NCBI GenBank assembly: GCA_037447655.1 | Contig: JBBHKE010001725.1 | Span: 1-64,000, forward strand | DNA: 64,000 nucleotides | DNA from: Zygnema cylindricum | Lineage: Eukaryota; Streptophyta; Zygnematophyceae; Zygnematales; Zygnemataceae | Reading direction: 5' to 3' | Shown: piece after piece, positions 23,300 through 35,532 of the stretch | Position numbering within the stretch: position 1 is the first letter of the stretch | Layout: each line of letters begins with the position of its first letter | Translations under genes and position numbers: made by a program | The notes under the pieces: generated by a model | Seen by the model: only the letters and a program-made list of their open reading frames with translations | Database searches by the model: none | Told to the model about the DNA's origin: nothing

Positions 23300-24835
23300 T
23301 CATCTCCCACGCATAAATGTGTACGAACCATCTTCTCACGGTTATCACACCCTCGCGGATCGTCTCCTCCGCCACCCACTAACGCTCCCTCACCCCAACC
23401 AATTCAGCAAAACACTCCGCCTGTTTCCACACCGTCGCCCTAAAGTGCGCACAACCATCCCCTTCTCTTACCCACACCTTGAAATTGCCCTCCTCATCGT
23501 CGTGAGCAATCTCAAGCGTAATCTTTGTCCCTCCTTTTGGACCCTCCTCTTCCTACGGCCTCATTGGACACCTATACAACCCCTCCTATAATAGACCTAC
23601 CCTTAGCCCCCCCGCTTGTACCAACTCCATCCCCTAATTCCTCTCACTCACACAACCCACCTCCCTCTCGGTTCCTTGTTTTTACGCCTCCACATTCAAC
23701 CCGCATTTATCGTCCAGCTTCTTCGCATGTCACCCTTTCTTCTACTATTCCTACATCTCGAGTTCGTTGTTCGGTTGCAAAAAGCCTTGCGCTATGGTCG
23801 TTGGTTTAGCTAGACATGCAAATGGGTAACCTAAGATCGTCCTAGCTCCTTCTACTGCCAAAGACTGGCCTCCTTCCACACCCCCCCCTCGAGCCCCACC
23901 CCTCCCACCACGATTGGGATTTTGTACGCAATCTTTATCTTGTAGGACGTTACCATTTGGGTTACCTAAGACCACAGATGTACTCGTGTATTCCTCCTCA
24001 CCTTTGAGAAGTCGTTAAAGCAACACGGACGACATCACCAATCTTGACGCATGGCATTTTCTCCTTTTATTTCCTCTTTCGGTTTTGGTCTTATCTCCCC
24101 GTATGGGTGCTAGTGGAACACAGGAGACGTGCTCACGATGTCAATGTTTTTCTACCTAGGATTTGGAAATCTCTTCTATAAGAACACACATATCATGCAT
24201 AGGATTTGGAAATCTCTTCAATAAGAACACACAGATCATGTAATTGGTCTTTCCGTGACAACACGTAGGCGACGTGCCCTTCGCCTTGGTCAATGTGGTG
24301 AGCTCTCTCGGTTGCTCATGCATTACGCCCATTCACACCGTCCCCAACCACAACGTTAACAGCTGACGCCCTCGAGGAACTTCACCTTAGAGGACTTTGT
24401 GTCTCTCCTCCAACTCTTATGTTAGCTTCTTACCGCCAACGAATCTTTGTCGGCCTTCGACGTTCCAAAGCTTTGGCCTTGAGCACGACGTTAATTGATG
24501 GCGGAGGACTACAAGACCTACCCCTGTGCCACCTGGCGCATAGATATTCATATTTTTTATCTTTAGTGTTACATGGTCACAGGCTTCAATGTCAACAGTA
24601 GTTTGTAGTGTTTTAACGGTTTAGTTTTTGTTGTACTTCCTTCATTTCATTTTTTTAGGCTTTTAAACCAAATTTGTTGTGTGTTAGTCCTTTAGGATTT
24701 TGGCCTTTTACCTTTGTTGGTAATTAATTACTTTTAGTGACAACCATGTTTGTTCTTTGATGGTTTTACTTTCGCATTTTTATAAATAAAATCAATTCCT
24801 TTAACATAATGACTTTAACTTGTAAAGTATTTGTA
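23300..24835 (+). other. Decayed coding-like stretch, possibly a retrotransposon relic
   Basis: The plus strand is C-rich with several frames of 60-95 codons rich in Pro, Ser and Leu. A 42-bp block is directly duplicated at 24157-24240. The stretch near 24365-24600 reads as LTADALEELHLRGL-like protein. It ends in T-rich DNA with GATGGTTTTAC and AATAAAAT near 24760-24790, resembling the 3' UTR words of the LINEs (GATGGTTTA, AATAAA). I cannot name a domain, so the retrotransposon reading is only a suggestion. Confidence 0.3.
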
Positions 24836-26437
24836 AAATTTGTGCACTCAAAGCTCGTCCATCAAACGTTGCAAGTAATCGTGTAGACACCTTTATTGGT
24901 AGCGAGATACTGATCTCTTACGGTGAAACTTCATCAGGTAAAAAGTGAGGTTGTTTACTAAAAGAAAATATAAATCATACTAGGCCACACTCTTTTTACT
25001 TTTTTTTTAAAACATGTTTAATAGAGGTTTTGCAAGATTCTCCAAACTTTTCCTATATCATTTATTAGCCACACTTGATGCATTTTGCATTTCATTAATT
25101 TTTTAGAAAAATTTTAAGCACGTGTATTTTCGTATAAGGCAGTAAGTTGTCACGTATCGCTTTATAACCCTATCTCCAAAATTCCCTCTCCTTTCAAGAA
25201 CCCTTCTAAAATATTAGTCATAAGTAAAAAAATTTTTTTTCTTGGTTTAGGTCTTACAACCAGGATTATAACAATAACGTATCTAGAGAGTTTTCGTTAT
25301 GGTAACATTTTCAGCCACTTCACTTGTTACATTGGACGATAACCGTTTTGTTGTTTTTTGTGGTCTTTAAATTTGACAGAGGTTTATTACCATTCTAACA
25401 ATTTTCAATGTTTGTATGTTCACCTTCTCGTGTAAGGTCCAAGAATAACTTCCTTTTTTTTTCTCGTCATTTAGACCTAGGTGGTTTTACCATCGCGCTT
25501 TCATAATTAAAATGTTTCCTTCTCAAAGTTATTGTCACAATCCTGCGAATCCACCGACATGCTCTCTTTCGCGTTGCAGGCTGCTAAACGTGAAGGGTTT
25601 TAGCGGCCGTAAAACTGTGGACTGTTTTTTAAAATTCAGTGTTCACAATTTTTAATATGCTGTGCTTAGTGTGGTGCATAGTGTTCGCCTTTTCCTGTCC
25701 GTCTAGTAGAAAGCTTTTAAGCAAACAGTCAACGGGGCCAAATCAAAACAATTTGAGTGTTCTTGAGTATTTGCCTGTCTGGACTATGACAGTACAAACA
25801 TTCCGGTTCCGTACTCTATATCCGGTAAATCATCTGCGCGCGCAAACCGTGGATTGTGATGTCTGTATTGGTTTACTTCTTTACCCCAATTCGGCGATTC
25901 CTCATTTTCAGATTCCGCACTGCTGCGCTGTAGTGCACGACTTTCACCTAAAAAATCAGGAAACTAAACGTACCTGTAACTGGCGTCACCGACCAGCAAT
26001 CGTCATCATCGAATTGAGAATTGTACGGGTAGGACAACTGTTAGTGCGATGACTACGGGTTACAGGCCAGTACAGTAACGCCAGTACGTCGACAAAATGT
26101 TGTGACTCGTAAATTCTACTTGACGACTTCGTACGGAAAAAACGTACTAATAGAGCGTACTAAATCACAGCAACAGTACAGTACAGTTCAGCACAGTTTT
26201 TTACTTTTTTTCATTCACTGGGGTGATGTACCGGTTCTTACTAAATTTGATACTTGTTGAAGTTCTGCCCGAGTATGATATTTTTCCTTGACCAATTGTA
26301 CCTCCAGTTTTTCCCTTGTCGACAGGAAGTTTTGAGGTGACTGCCGCACGTTGGAACCCTAAATTTGAGATTCTTATATGCTGGCGTTGCCACGTGTCAG
26401 TTTTGTTACCTGCAAATCTTCCATCCCTCCTCAGTCG
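24836..26437. other. No recognised gene
   Basis: Mostly T-rich unique DNA. One frame at 25639-26052 (137 codons) has no recognisable domain and could be chance. Repeated ACAGTACAGTA words occur near 26165-26190. Confidence 0.45.
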
Positions 26438-26500
26438 ACATTCCCATGGCTGATTTGAACCCTAGACCTCGACAAGCGTAGTGTCCGTTCGGTGAGCTCA
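26438..26500 (-). repeat. tRNA-related SINE-like head (weak)
   Basis: On the minus strand an A-box-like GAGCTCACCGAACGG is followed about 30 bases later by a B-box-like GGGTTCAAATC, the spacing and wording of plant tRNA-derived SINE heads. No poly-A tail or target duplication was identified. Confidence 0.3.
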
Positions 26501-27054
26501 GAAATGAGACAACAAAATATTGAGGGAGGGATGTGGTGGTTTTGTGTGATGTGAGAGAGGGAGAAAGATAGAAAGAGGAGAGCGGAAGAGGCAAAGTGAG
26601 AACGAGAGAAGACGCTCTTTTCTGCCTCGCGTGGATCATCGTCACGAGTTAATGTTTAACTGCAATTGTTAGGTAATACGATTTGCCTTTGAATAAATAT
26701 CATTTTTTATCTTTGAATATAATAAGTTTGCTTTTCAAATTCAGCTTGCCGTAACTGTTTCTTTTTGATCTCTTTTATTTCCGTTTTTAGTTCTTTTTGC
26801 ATAAAGATACTCTTTTGTAAATAATTATAGCCAGTCCGTTTGAAAAGCTCAAAGCTTAGAAATGGAAATGAAAACTAGCCAGGTTTCTCTTCGACCTATG
26901 TTGTGGCTGATGAGCATTTTTTGGCTTACGATTTCTTACAAAAAAAAAAAATGAGATAAATTTATTTTTGGAAATATATTCCTTAGCTCAGGCCAACTAG
27001 TAAAACTACTTCATAGCATTAAGTAAAGTAATCCACACAGTGTATTTTTAGATG

Positions 27055-27058
<4 letters not shown>

Positions 27059-27131
<73 letters not shown>
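27059..27131. repeat. (CT)n microsatellite
   Basis: About 36 uninterrupted CT dinucleotides followed by a C run, roughly 550 bp upstream of the first recognised CK2 beta exon. Confidence 0.97.
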
Positions 27132-27133
<2 letters not shown>

Positions 27134-27688
27134 CCCCAAAACCTGCTGCATCGTTGAACCAGCACATTCGGGATGTGAAGCAATTGCTGCTATTACACGA
27201 ATTGAATTTTCGACCCTACAGCACAATCTTTTCAAGAGCCAACTGACACTTAATTACAGTGTGTTTATTATACTCCAGTGTGAATGTGAAAGGCGGTTGA
27301 AATTAGGCCCATTTCATCGCTTGCTTTACTGTTGCCTTTTGGGGGCTCTGACTAGTACTTGTGGAATTGTTATCTATGTTTTTTGAACAACCTTTAATCA
27401 GTGCATCTGTAAGGCTGGTTGATATCTGCTGTTGGGTAGATAGCTACCCAGAGTGGTTTTTGAATTTTTGGCATCTATCATTCAATTGGGCCAATCCTTT
27501 GACGTGCCCACGGCCATCTTGTGGTTCTTTCTACCTGTGGCTTTATCTATTAGTGAAGGCCTTCAATCTTTTTGCAGTAGGTTTTTTTTTTTTGCCACCA
27601 TTTGTGATTATGTATTGAATCTTCAGTATTTTTAGTTTTTTGAGGTTTATGTCATCAATGTTGGATGTCTCTGCTGTTTTCTTATTAG

Positions 27689-29588
27689 GTGTATTGACGG
27701 GGGTTCCAGGGGAAGACTCCGATACAGACAGTGAGGAGTCAGATGTGAGTGGAAGCGATGAGGAGGACACGTCATGGATTTCGTGGTTCTGTTCTTTGAA
27801 GGGAAATGAGTTTTTCTGTGAAGTTGACGATGAATATATTCAGGATGACTTCAACCTCAGTGGACTAAGTAGTCAAGTGCCTTACTATGATTATGCCCTT
27901 GACCTCATTCTGGATGTGGAGTCTCCAAATGGTAAGGCTTGTCGACCTCTCTCTCCCTTTTGTTTCTGATCAATATCTTCCTTTGACCATCGCTACTTCC
28001 AGTCCTTTAGGCCAATTTTCTTCCAACTGATATGGGTTGTAAAGTTTAGTCAAAGCAACCGATATATCAGTGTCTGTGATTCCGTCGATGTTTTTTAAGA
28101 AGTTGTGGCTTGTATTGTGTGAGCTCTCTTCTTACTGTTGATTCAGTCTTCAAGAGTGCAGAATAATAGGGCCAGTAAATGTACAGGAAAATGCGCAATT
28201 CTTACATTATGTTATGGGTCAGTATTGCCAGTTCGTATGTGTAATTGCCCCACTGAACTTTGGAATTGCTACTTCTATACTTGAGAGAGCCATGTCCTGT
28301 TGGAAACCCAAAAACTATTTCGAAGGCTAAGCAGAATCTTACCATTTTTTTTGGGTATCATCTTCTTAGCTGTTTCAACCCTGATATGTTTCATTCCCAA
28401 CCGGGCTACATAAGCTACATAATCTCTGACAGTCCCAGTGGAAATGGAGGCCATCTGATGGTGGCCATTATTTTTTATGTGATGATGTCAGCAATTTTGG
28501 TCCGCTTTTGTTTCTCATTTAGTCCTTTTGATGTTTACAGATGACATGTTGACAGAGGAACAGCATGAAATGGTGGAATCAGCCGCAGAAATGTTGTATG
28601 GGCTCATTCATGTGCGCTATATTTTGACGGGTCGAGGCATGACTGCCATGGTAAGGAAAACCGTTAACTATACATGCGCTCGATTAAAATACAAGCTCTA
28701 TGTCTAAGTCTGTTGCCTCCACTTAGGGTTTCGTGCTCCGCCACATTCCGACTAAGGGCCAACTGTAAAGTTCTTTCCGTTTTCTAACAATGATTAAATG
28801 GAAGTTCTATGTCCAGGTCTGGTGCTTTGACTTAGGGTTTTGTGCCTTGTATCTGTGAAAAAGTGTGGTGCTGTTTTCTGCCGACAGTTAACTGTGAAGA
28901 TTTTTTGCCTTTTCCTAACGAAGATTTTCTGTATTTATGGATTATTTGCAGCTTGAAAAATGCAAGAATGTGGACTTTGGTCGGTGTCCTCGTGTCTATT
29001 GCTCAGGACAGCCTTGTCTACCTATGGGGCAATCTGATATACCTCGCACAAGCACTGTGAAAATATACTGTCCCAAATGTGAAGACATTTACTACCCACG
29101 ATCCAAGTACCAAGGCAGTATCCTTCTTAAAATTTCATTTCTTTCCATTTGCGCTCTTGTCTTTCAGTGCGAGTAAAATGCGGATTGCGAATTTTGGTTT
29201 CCTTAACGTGTTCATTTGCTTTTCTTTCTCTTTTTTTTAACAATTTTTTAATATGTCTTTGACGGTTTACATCGCAATTTGTTGGGTGTTAATGTGTATG
29301 TGTCTTTTGTATTCCCTTCTCTTAGGATTGATTGAATTGCACCTTTTCAGTCTGTCCTAAAGACTGAATGAACGTTATTTTTTTCGAAGTTGTTGTGGCA
29401 TTTGTTGCCCCCAACATCTTTTTAAGTGTTTCTTAACTCTTATTTTTAAAGATATCGATGGGGCTTATTTCGGTACAACATTCCCTCACCTCTTCCTCAT
29501 GACCTATCCCTACATCAAGCCTGCGAAGTCGACCACGAGCTATGTTCCTCGGATTTTTGGATTCAAGCTTCATAGGAGTGCTAGGTGA
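27689..29588 (+). CDS. CK2B: Casein kinase 2 regulatory subunit beta (four exons; N-terminus not found)
   Basis: CK2 beta dimers hold two catalytic alpha subunits of this Ser/Thr kinase and steer substrate choice. Exons at 27689-27931, 28541-28650, 28952-29117 and 29452-29588 have GT-AG borders and join in phase (217 residues). Exon 1 gives an acidic [10 protein letters not shown] segment, then [11 protein letters not shown] and [12 protein letters not shown], family hallmarks. Exon 2 gives [16 protein letters not shown]. Exon 3 carries the zinc-binding cysteines (CPRVYC and YCPKCED) and GQSDIPR. Exon 4 gives [14 protein letters not shown] and ends [10 protein letters not shown] before TGA at 29586. 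Plant CK2 beta proteins usually have about 60-90 further N-terminal residues; no upstream exon is recognised between 26500 and 27688. Splice phases and an intact frame suggest a functional gene. Confidence 0.95.
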
Positions 29589-32256
29589 GGAGATTCCCAA
29601 TCTCCCATACCGTTGTAGCCAAAATCTTTTATGGTTTTTGCCAAAAAAAGCAGCTTTTTCCTTCGGCGAAATCGACCAGTCAGCAAATACTAGAGGGTAG
29701 ACGCATGAGAGCGTCCTCCACGCAACGGGAAACTGTAGGTGTCAAGGAATCTTTTTCTTTTCATGAATGTTGGACCATTGAAGACTTTTGAGTAGAGGAT
29801 ACAAGGATCAAATGTTGGGGAGGGAAAGGGGAGGGAGACAGTTGAAGAGAGAGAGAGAGAGCGAGAGGGAGAGCACCTTTTCCGTCGATGAGTTGACCTT
29901 TCCTGTCTGTGAGAGTATCGCCTTATTGGCGAAAGTGAAGAAGACGATGGACTTTGAATTGGAGAGGACGCAATTGAACTCTTGGTTTTTTTTTGTCTCT
30001 TTCATAGGCAAAAGTTAGGGATTGCATAAGAATCGCACAAGCACCCCTTTCAATGTGGTGGTTTTAGAGGATCTGTGCGGAGAAAGAATTGGCCTTTAGG
30101 GCAGGGAAAGGAAACTGGTTTCCGAGGCTGGGATGCTCTTTTGCATTTTCGCATGAAGGAATTGGAAAAGTTTTCTACAACGTTGCGGTACTAGTATGTC
30201 GGCACTTGTTTTGAGACACAATTTTGAGGTTGTTGCTTCAAAATCTTGTACAAGAGAGTAGTTGTGACACGTTTTTGGGGGTTCTTCGGGTTTTAAATTC
30301 ACAATGGTTGAAGGTTTTTAAAAGCATTTATCATTATGTGAATTGCCTTTTACGCAATGTTCTTTACTACTTTGCTCGTGCCAAAAAGAATCCCAGAATA
30401 GTTAATTTCGCAATTTAGTTTCTGTTACACTTTTGATGTGCCCTTGTTCGGTATGCATTTGGTATGGGCAACGTGATAAGAAGAGACAAATTTGTTCTTC
30501 ATATTATCTTTGGATAGCTACAAGATCTCTACTTTACCAGGGCCTCTTTTGTATTCTTTAGCAAAGTCTTATTTTTTAACTTTTTGTTGGTATGTCTAAT
30601 TGTGTGGGGAGGAAGCGCTATTATAGCTGTTTCAGTCTTGGGTATTGTTGTCCGCTGTGTTGTTACCAGTATTGCATTTTTTAATTTGCGAGTTTTCGAC
30701 CATTTGCGTTGTTGTGTAGTATGTGCCAAAGTTGCGGTTTTTTTGTTACCAGTCGTCTCTTGTGGTTTGTGGTACTGTCGCATGTCATGTTCTGTGGTGC
30801 TTGTTTTTGTGATATTGTATCCTTTTGCATGCTGTGTTGGGATGGTGGGTGCTCTAAAAAACGTTTTTTTTTCGAATTTGGATCTTGGTCACGCAGTAAA
30901 CTGTAGGGGGTGTATGTCACCGGTCCTTCCTCGAGAAGGCTTCCATGGTCAGATGTTTAAGATAGTTTGGCCTTTTTGGAAGTACAAAGATAAAAAGGAT
31001 CATTGGCACAAGTCAGCCATAATTGTACTGTTGTGTAAGCCGTTTCTTTTTTGAGGTGTTATCTTAACACAACTGGTCACACAAGGGCGATGGTCTTTTT
31101 GGTTGAAGGTTGTGCCTAGGGCCTAGCATTTTTTGTGCCGCTTGAAAATGTAGATATGTTCCGTATGGGGTTGGAAACACCCCATGTCAACCTTTCTATA
31201 AGCATTTGAATTCTCAATAGGTGGCGTTCTCAACAAAGAAAAGCATTTCAACAGCGGAAATCTTGTTTCTCGCAAAGTTGAAAAAATTTAGAAAAATGTG
31301 GCCGGTACACTGTGTATCGCTATCAGTGTTTAACACTAATAGCGATTCACGGTGTAGAGTGCGTTGTAAATCTAGGCGAGTAGACGTATCTTTGAAGACA
31401 ATTATGCTAAAGGCATTTGATGAGGGCATGTTAGCTCTAGCTCTATAAAACAATCTAATGATAATCATTGTGCTTGCAATTGGCGTCTTTCAGTGGGTTT
31501 GACAGTCCCAGTTTTAGGGGGGTAAGAACTTAAAGGTTTAAATGGAAAGTGAGTCGAACGCCTTTTTACAACTTGGTATTTAAACTATTCTAGTGGAACG
31601 GGTGTGTCAGAGTGAAAACGCCGGGTCATCGAGAAAAATGTAGATTTTATTGACCTCGTGTTAGAAAAGCCTACTCGTCGAATTCAAACATGTTACAAGG
31701 TGAAGGAATTGATTTTAACAATGACTCTCCTAACACCTGTGAACGAACCGAAAAGAGCCCAACGAAAAGTGTCGAAAATTTGGGGCTACGAATTGTAGTC
31801 TAAAAAGGAGTGGTCTTTTACGGGTCAAGCATAAGTTCCCCCCGATAGAACGTTTGAGAGGGTGAGTGCACCATCACCGTCGGATCTTGCAACTCTACTC
31901 AACGGGGCGCAATGAATGAGTAAGGTTCTATGCGAATGTATCTTTAATTGGGTGACAAATTCCATCTGAGGCTAAATGTTGGCGAAAGCCTATAGCGAAC
32001 AAGTATTGCAAGGGAAAGACAGGAAGAACTTTGAAAAAGAGAATGGAAGCTGTTGGTTTTTTTAAGGGTAAAAAGAAAGGGCCGGTGGTCCTCCACTCGA
32101 TACTCGACATTGGTCAACATGGGATATTGGCGGCGAGATAAACACGAGGCTTGATAACTTGTCCATACGGTTGCGCAGATAAACGTGCAAGTGCGTTTTA
32201 TGGGACCTCCGAGACCTGAACACTCATAATCTTGGCAGAATGAAATAAGGGGCCGA
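29589..32256. other. 3' flank of CK2 beta and intergenic DNA
   Basis: The first part presumably contains the CK2 beta 3' UTR. A GA-rich patch lies near 29848-29875. One frame of 156 codons at 30584-31054 is Cys/Val/Phe-rich with no recognised domain. Nothing else is supported apart from the palindrome at 31306. Confidence 0.45.
31306..31356. repeat. 51-bp imperfect palindrome
   Basis: The left arm TACACTGTGTATCGCTATC and right arm GATTCACGGTGTA with its neighbours pair over 25 bases with three mismatches. The motif ACACCGTGAATCGCTATTAG recurs at about 45109-45130 and, in changed form, near 14908, 15163, 54134 and 54440. Confidence 0.85.
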
Positions 32257-34545
32257 CTTTATTAAAAAGCGCGATGGTAAACCATCTGAGTCTATAGGAA
32301 CAAAAGCAAGTAGCATTGCTAAAACTGAAAAAACCACATGACAAGGGAATAAACAAAAAGGAAAATCAAGGCAAAACCGATGAAAATACGAAAGAATGGC
32401 AAGGAAATCAAAAACAACCAGAAAAACAAAACCCCGCAAAAAACACATCAAAGCAAAAAACTAACACGTAACAAAAAAAAAAAAACCCAACATAACCAAA
32501 AATCTACAGTAAGCAACCACGTAAGTCCCCAAACCCCGGAGGAGCACGAGGAGGAAGTTCCGGAACACGCCGTCGATCCATAACGGCAATAGACGATCGA
32601 AGTAATATAGAAGCCAGCACCCGTTGTAGGGCCACGGAAAAACGTTAACGAAAGAAAGATGTAAGGACTGAAACAAAAGGGCTCCCAGGTCCCCACCTCT
32701 CGAACGAGCGCCGACCACAAGTATGGAAAATTTCGTCCAAAGCCACACCCAAACAACCAAATATCTCGACCACCATCGGAATGAAGCCATCCATAGCGTC
32801 GCGAAGGGCATAATCACGCTCCTTCATTTTAGCCACGTCACGGGCGGCCACTCCCACATGCCAAGCCGCTTGGTTGACGACTAGAGTTGAGGTAGGGTTC
32901 GCCAAAATAATGTCACCAAATGTACAACGCGCACCATCAAGTAATACAAGGTCAATCCGACGCAAAGGAATAATGTGAGAGACCTCCCGACGAACACAAA
33001 ATCCCCCATCAGAGGCTATAGTAGCGGTGGTGTCTCGAATCGTCTCGTGCGCTTGAATGAACTCGCCCCCGTGGGGGCAACGAAGCAAATGGGCCTCGTC
33101 GGGCTCAAGAACGTGGCCACAAGAGCAAACAAGTGAGCCAAGCAAGGGGGGTGAGGGAGGCCAAGCCGGAACCTAAGGGTCGTCGTGAACTAAGCCGGGG
33201 TGAAACGAAAAGTGGATAAGATAAGGACAACCAACAGCCAAGCTCCAAAGTCAGGTCCGCCGCAAGACAGGAAGCGTGCACGCAAAGAATCGGAAGTAAG
33301 CGCCTCAAGAAGCTTGGATTTAATAGTGGCGACAATCCGATAAGAAATGGATTCCTGAACACGCGCAACTGATGTCGTAACAAGAGTGGAAAAAATCGGC
33401 ATGTCCTCGATAGCAGCCGGATTAAAAGAACATGATGCATCCAAAAGGGACCGTTGGAAGGCGAGCTCACCATCTGAAACACGGGGACCACGGCTGCAAG
33501 AATAGGAGTGTCCCCACCCAGAAAACCAGAGACAATAGTGGAAGCAATAAGGCACCAACTTCCCAAATAGGCGGCTGGAGCAACACGCACAGTCGAGAGT
33601 AAACCCAAACCGCCAGCCGAGACAGGAAGAGAGGCTTGAATGCGTGCCGCAGGCCCAGACTCGCGATTAAAAGCTCCACGGCCCAACAAAGTTAGGAGGA
33701 CATCCATAAGGCGATCATCAGAAGCAGAAAGTGAGGACACAAAGGAGGGGGTGGGAGGGGAAGTGCGAGTAAGGTAGGAGGGCTAGTTGGGGGTACAGAG
33801 TGTCAGAAGAGCAAAGGCCACCTGGGGATCAGAAAGGTGAGGAAGGTCGTCCACGTGGGACAAATCTGTGTGAAGAGTGGATCAAGGAATTTCGTGACGT
33901 ATGGATCAGAAACCAAGCTGGCAACCCAGCACAAGGATGCCTTCAGAAGGAGGAGTCTGAAAACTAAGAGGGGGAGTGAAAGGAGAAGGATTAGGACATG
34001 GGGACCAAACAACACACTTAGAGGGCTGGACTGAAATATTGAGTTCGGCCAAGCGAGCCTTGAAAAAGTTATAGGCCGGTATAACTTGGTTCCAAAGGAC
34101 CAATAATGTGTGTGTCATCTGCAACTGAAGGGAAGAGGCAAGAAGGGGGGTAAGCAGCTGCGGAAGCTTGGATAGCGCGGTAATGGGCTAGAGCAAACAA
34201 AGGGCCCCCAATAGGATGGCCCTGACGAGTTCCAGTTCGTGGAGGAAAGTGGGACCAAATCATCATCGGTGGAGAAAGAGAGGCTACTGCTTAGAGAATA
34301 AAAGGCTCTCCCATCGAGTTTGGTAACAGCTACGAGGCGGGAGGCTGTGAGGAGATCGCAAATAGGAGAAGGGACAGTGCCCGCTGCAACAAGGGAACAT
34401 ACTCTAAAAAACATATTAAAGCCCCGAGCACAAAATTCCGGAGGCAAAATGTCACGAAATAACTCATAAACAGAGATGTGGAGAAGTCCAAAGGGCTTTA
34501 ATTAACCCGTCTTCAAACAAAATCCAAATATTTTAACATGTATAC
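32257..34545 (-). mobile_element. LINE copy 2 (non-LTR retrotransposon, 5'-truncated, decayed)
   Basis: Minus-strand frames give, in order, a reverse-transcriptase start (DLLTASRLVAVTKLDG, near 34350), then RQGHPIGGPLFAL (near 34220) and VADDTHIIG (near 34110), the LINE counterparts of RT motifs including the catalytic ADD. Next come ASLPVSAGGLGLLS (near 33620), a Cys/His motif CSCGH...HLLRC (near 33110) and a C-terminal domain with RIDLVLLDG and FIPMVVEIFG. That tail resembles the zinc-knuckle plus nuclease-like ends of some plant LINEs. Between the first two RT motifs sequence seems missing, and frames shift several times. The 3' end lies near 32257 with GATGGTTTACC and AATAAA. The 5' limit near 34545 is approximate. 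Confidence 0.85.
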
Positions 34546-34750
34546 GAGCTAGTGGGTGGCAATCCTACGAGGAGCAAGTAACCTAAGCGGTGGTATCGTT
34601 ATAAGTAGTGCACGAGCGGGTGAGACAAGTTGAGTGATAATGTTTATATCCTGCTCAATCATTTGTAATTGCTCAAAGTTGTGTTGCTGGTTGCTTTTGG
34701 CTATGTAATATGATTGTTGTCCAATGTTCAATGAACCTAATTATATACTA

Positions 34751-34821
34751 GGCGATATGGCTGAGTGGTAAGGCTGAAGATTTCAAATTCTCGCTCCCCA
34801 GTTCGATTCTAGGTGTCGCCA
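34751..34821 (+). tRNA. Plastid-type tRNA-Cys-like sequence, anticodon altered to TCA
   Basis: The 71 nt fold as a short-variable-arm cloverleaf: acceptor GGCGATA with TGTCGCC, a D-arm with GAGTGGTAAGGC, and a T-loop TTCGATT. The acceptor, D-arm and CCCCAGTTC...GGTGTCGCC stretches closely resemble plastid trnC-GCA as I recall it. The anticodon loop reads TTTCAAA, so the anticodon would be TCA in place of GCA. The anticodon stem and T-stem each carry one mismatch. It is probably a nuclear relic of an organellar tRNA. No other plastid sequence is recognised next to it. Confidence 0.55.
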
Positions 34822-34849
34822 AAATCGAAAGTGTGCAGTGTTGTTGAGT

Positions 34850-35030
34850 TTGGCCGTAGTCTCCCCATCCCTTTTCCCCTCCCCCTCCCTCCCTCTCTCC
34901 CTTCCTCTCTCCTTCCTTCTGTCCTACTCTCTCCCCCTCCCCCTCTCTATCCCTCCTTTCCCCATTCCCTCACGTTTCCCTTCCTCCTCTTCCTCTCCTT
35001 CCCTTTCTCTTTCATTCACTCCCACTCAAA
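34850..35030. repeat. Pyrimidine-rich tract
   Basis: C/T-rich low-complexity DNA (CTCCCTCCC units). Two overlapping open frames across it are Ser/Leu/Pro-rich and not credible genes. Confidence 0.85.
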
Positions 35031-35434
35031 CGGTGAGGGGATTATTCTACCCCTCTCTTGCTCCGCCCTTTGTACCACTATCACCCTCACTCTCGGTGCC
35101 ATTATCCCTCTTTTTCATTTCCGTCTCACCAATTCTCACTCGGAGTCTACATGCACAATGACTCCCTTTCGAGTACTCACCCCACCCCCAGTATCACTCT
35201 CGCTCTCTTTCCGTTCTAACACCCGCACTCACTCTTACTCCCACCGGTTGTCTCAAGTAATCCAGATATGACTATCACTAACTCGTATCATCATGTCTAG
35301 GCTTCCACTTACTCTTCCGTGCAATACTACTATCGCTCTCACTCTCATTCACACCTTAAACTCACAAACGCTCTTCGTCGTCTTCTAGGCCTATAAACTG
35401 AATATTTTGTCAACAAACGTGGATGATTTTCTTT

Positions 35435-35532
35435 TGCAGTAGATATCAAGACTGGATTTGTAGTGATAATCAAAGCTAGATTTGTAGGGGATATCAAGAC
35501 TAGATTTTTAGAGGATAGCAAGACTATTCTGT
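35435..35532. repeat. Short tandem repeat, unit about 27 bp
   Basis: Three to four units of a GATATCAAGACTAGATTTGT-like sequence lie head to tail. The surrounding 35031-36380 holds AT-rich DNA with no gene. Confidence 0.7.

Noticed and set aside
27011-27246. Open frames of Ser-Leu or Arg-Glu repeats
   Set aside because: They are direct translations of the (CT)n microsatellite.
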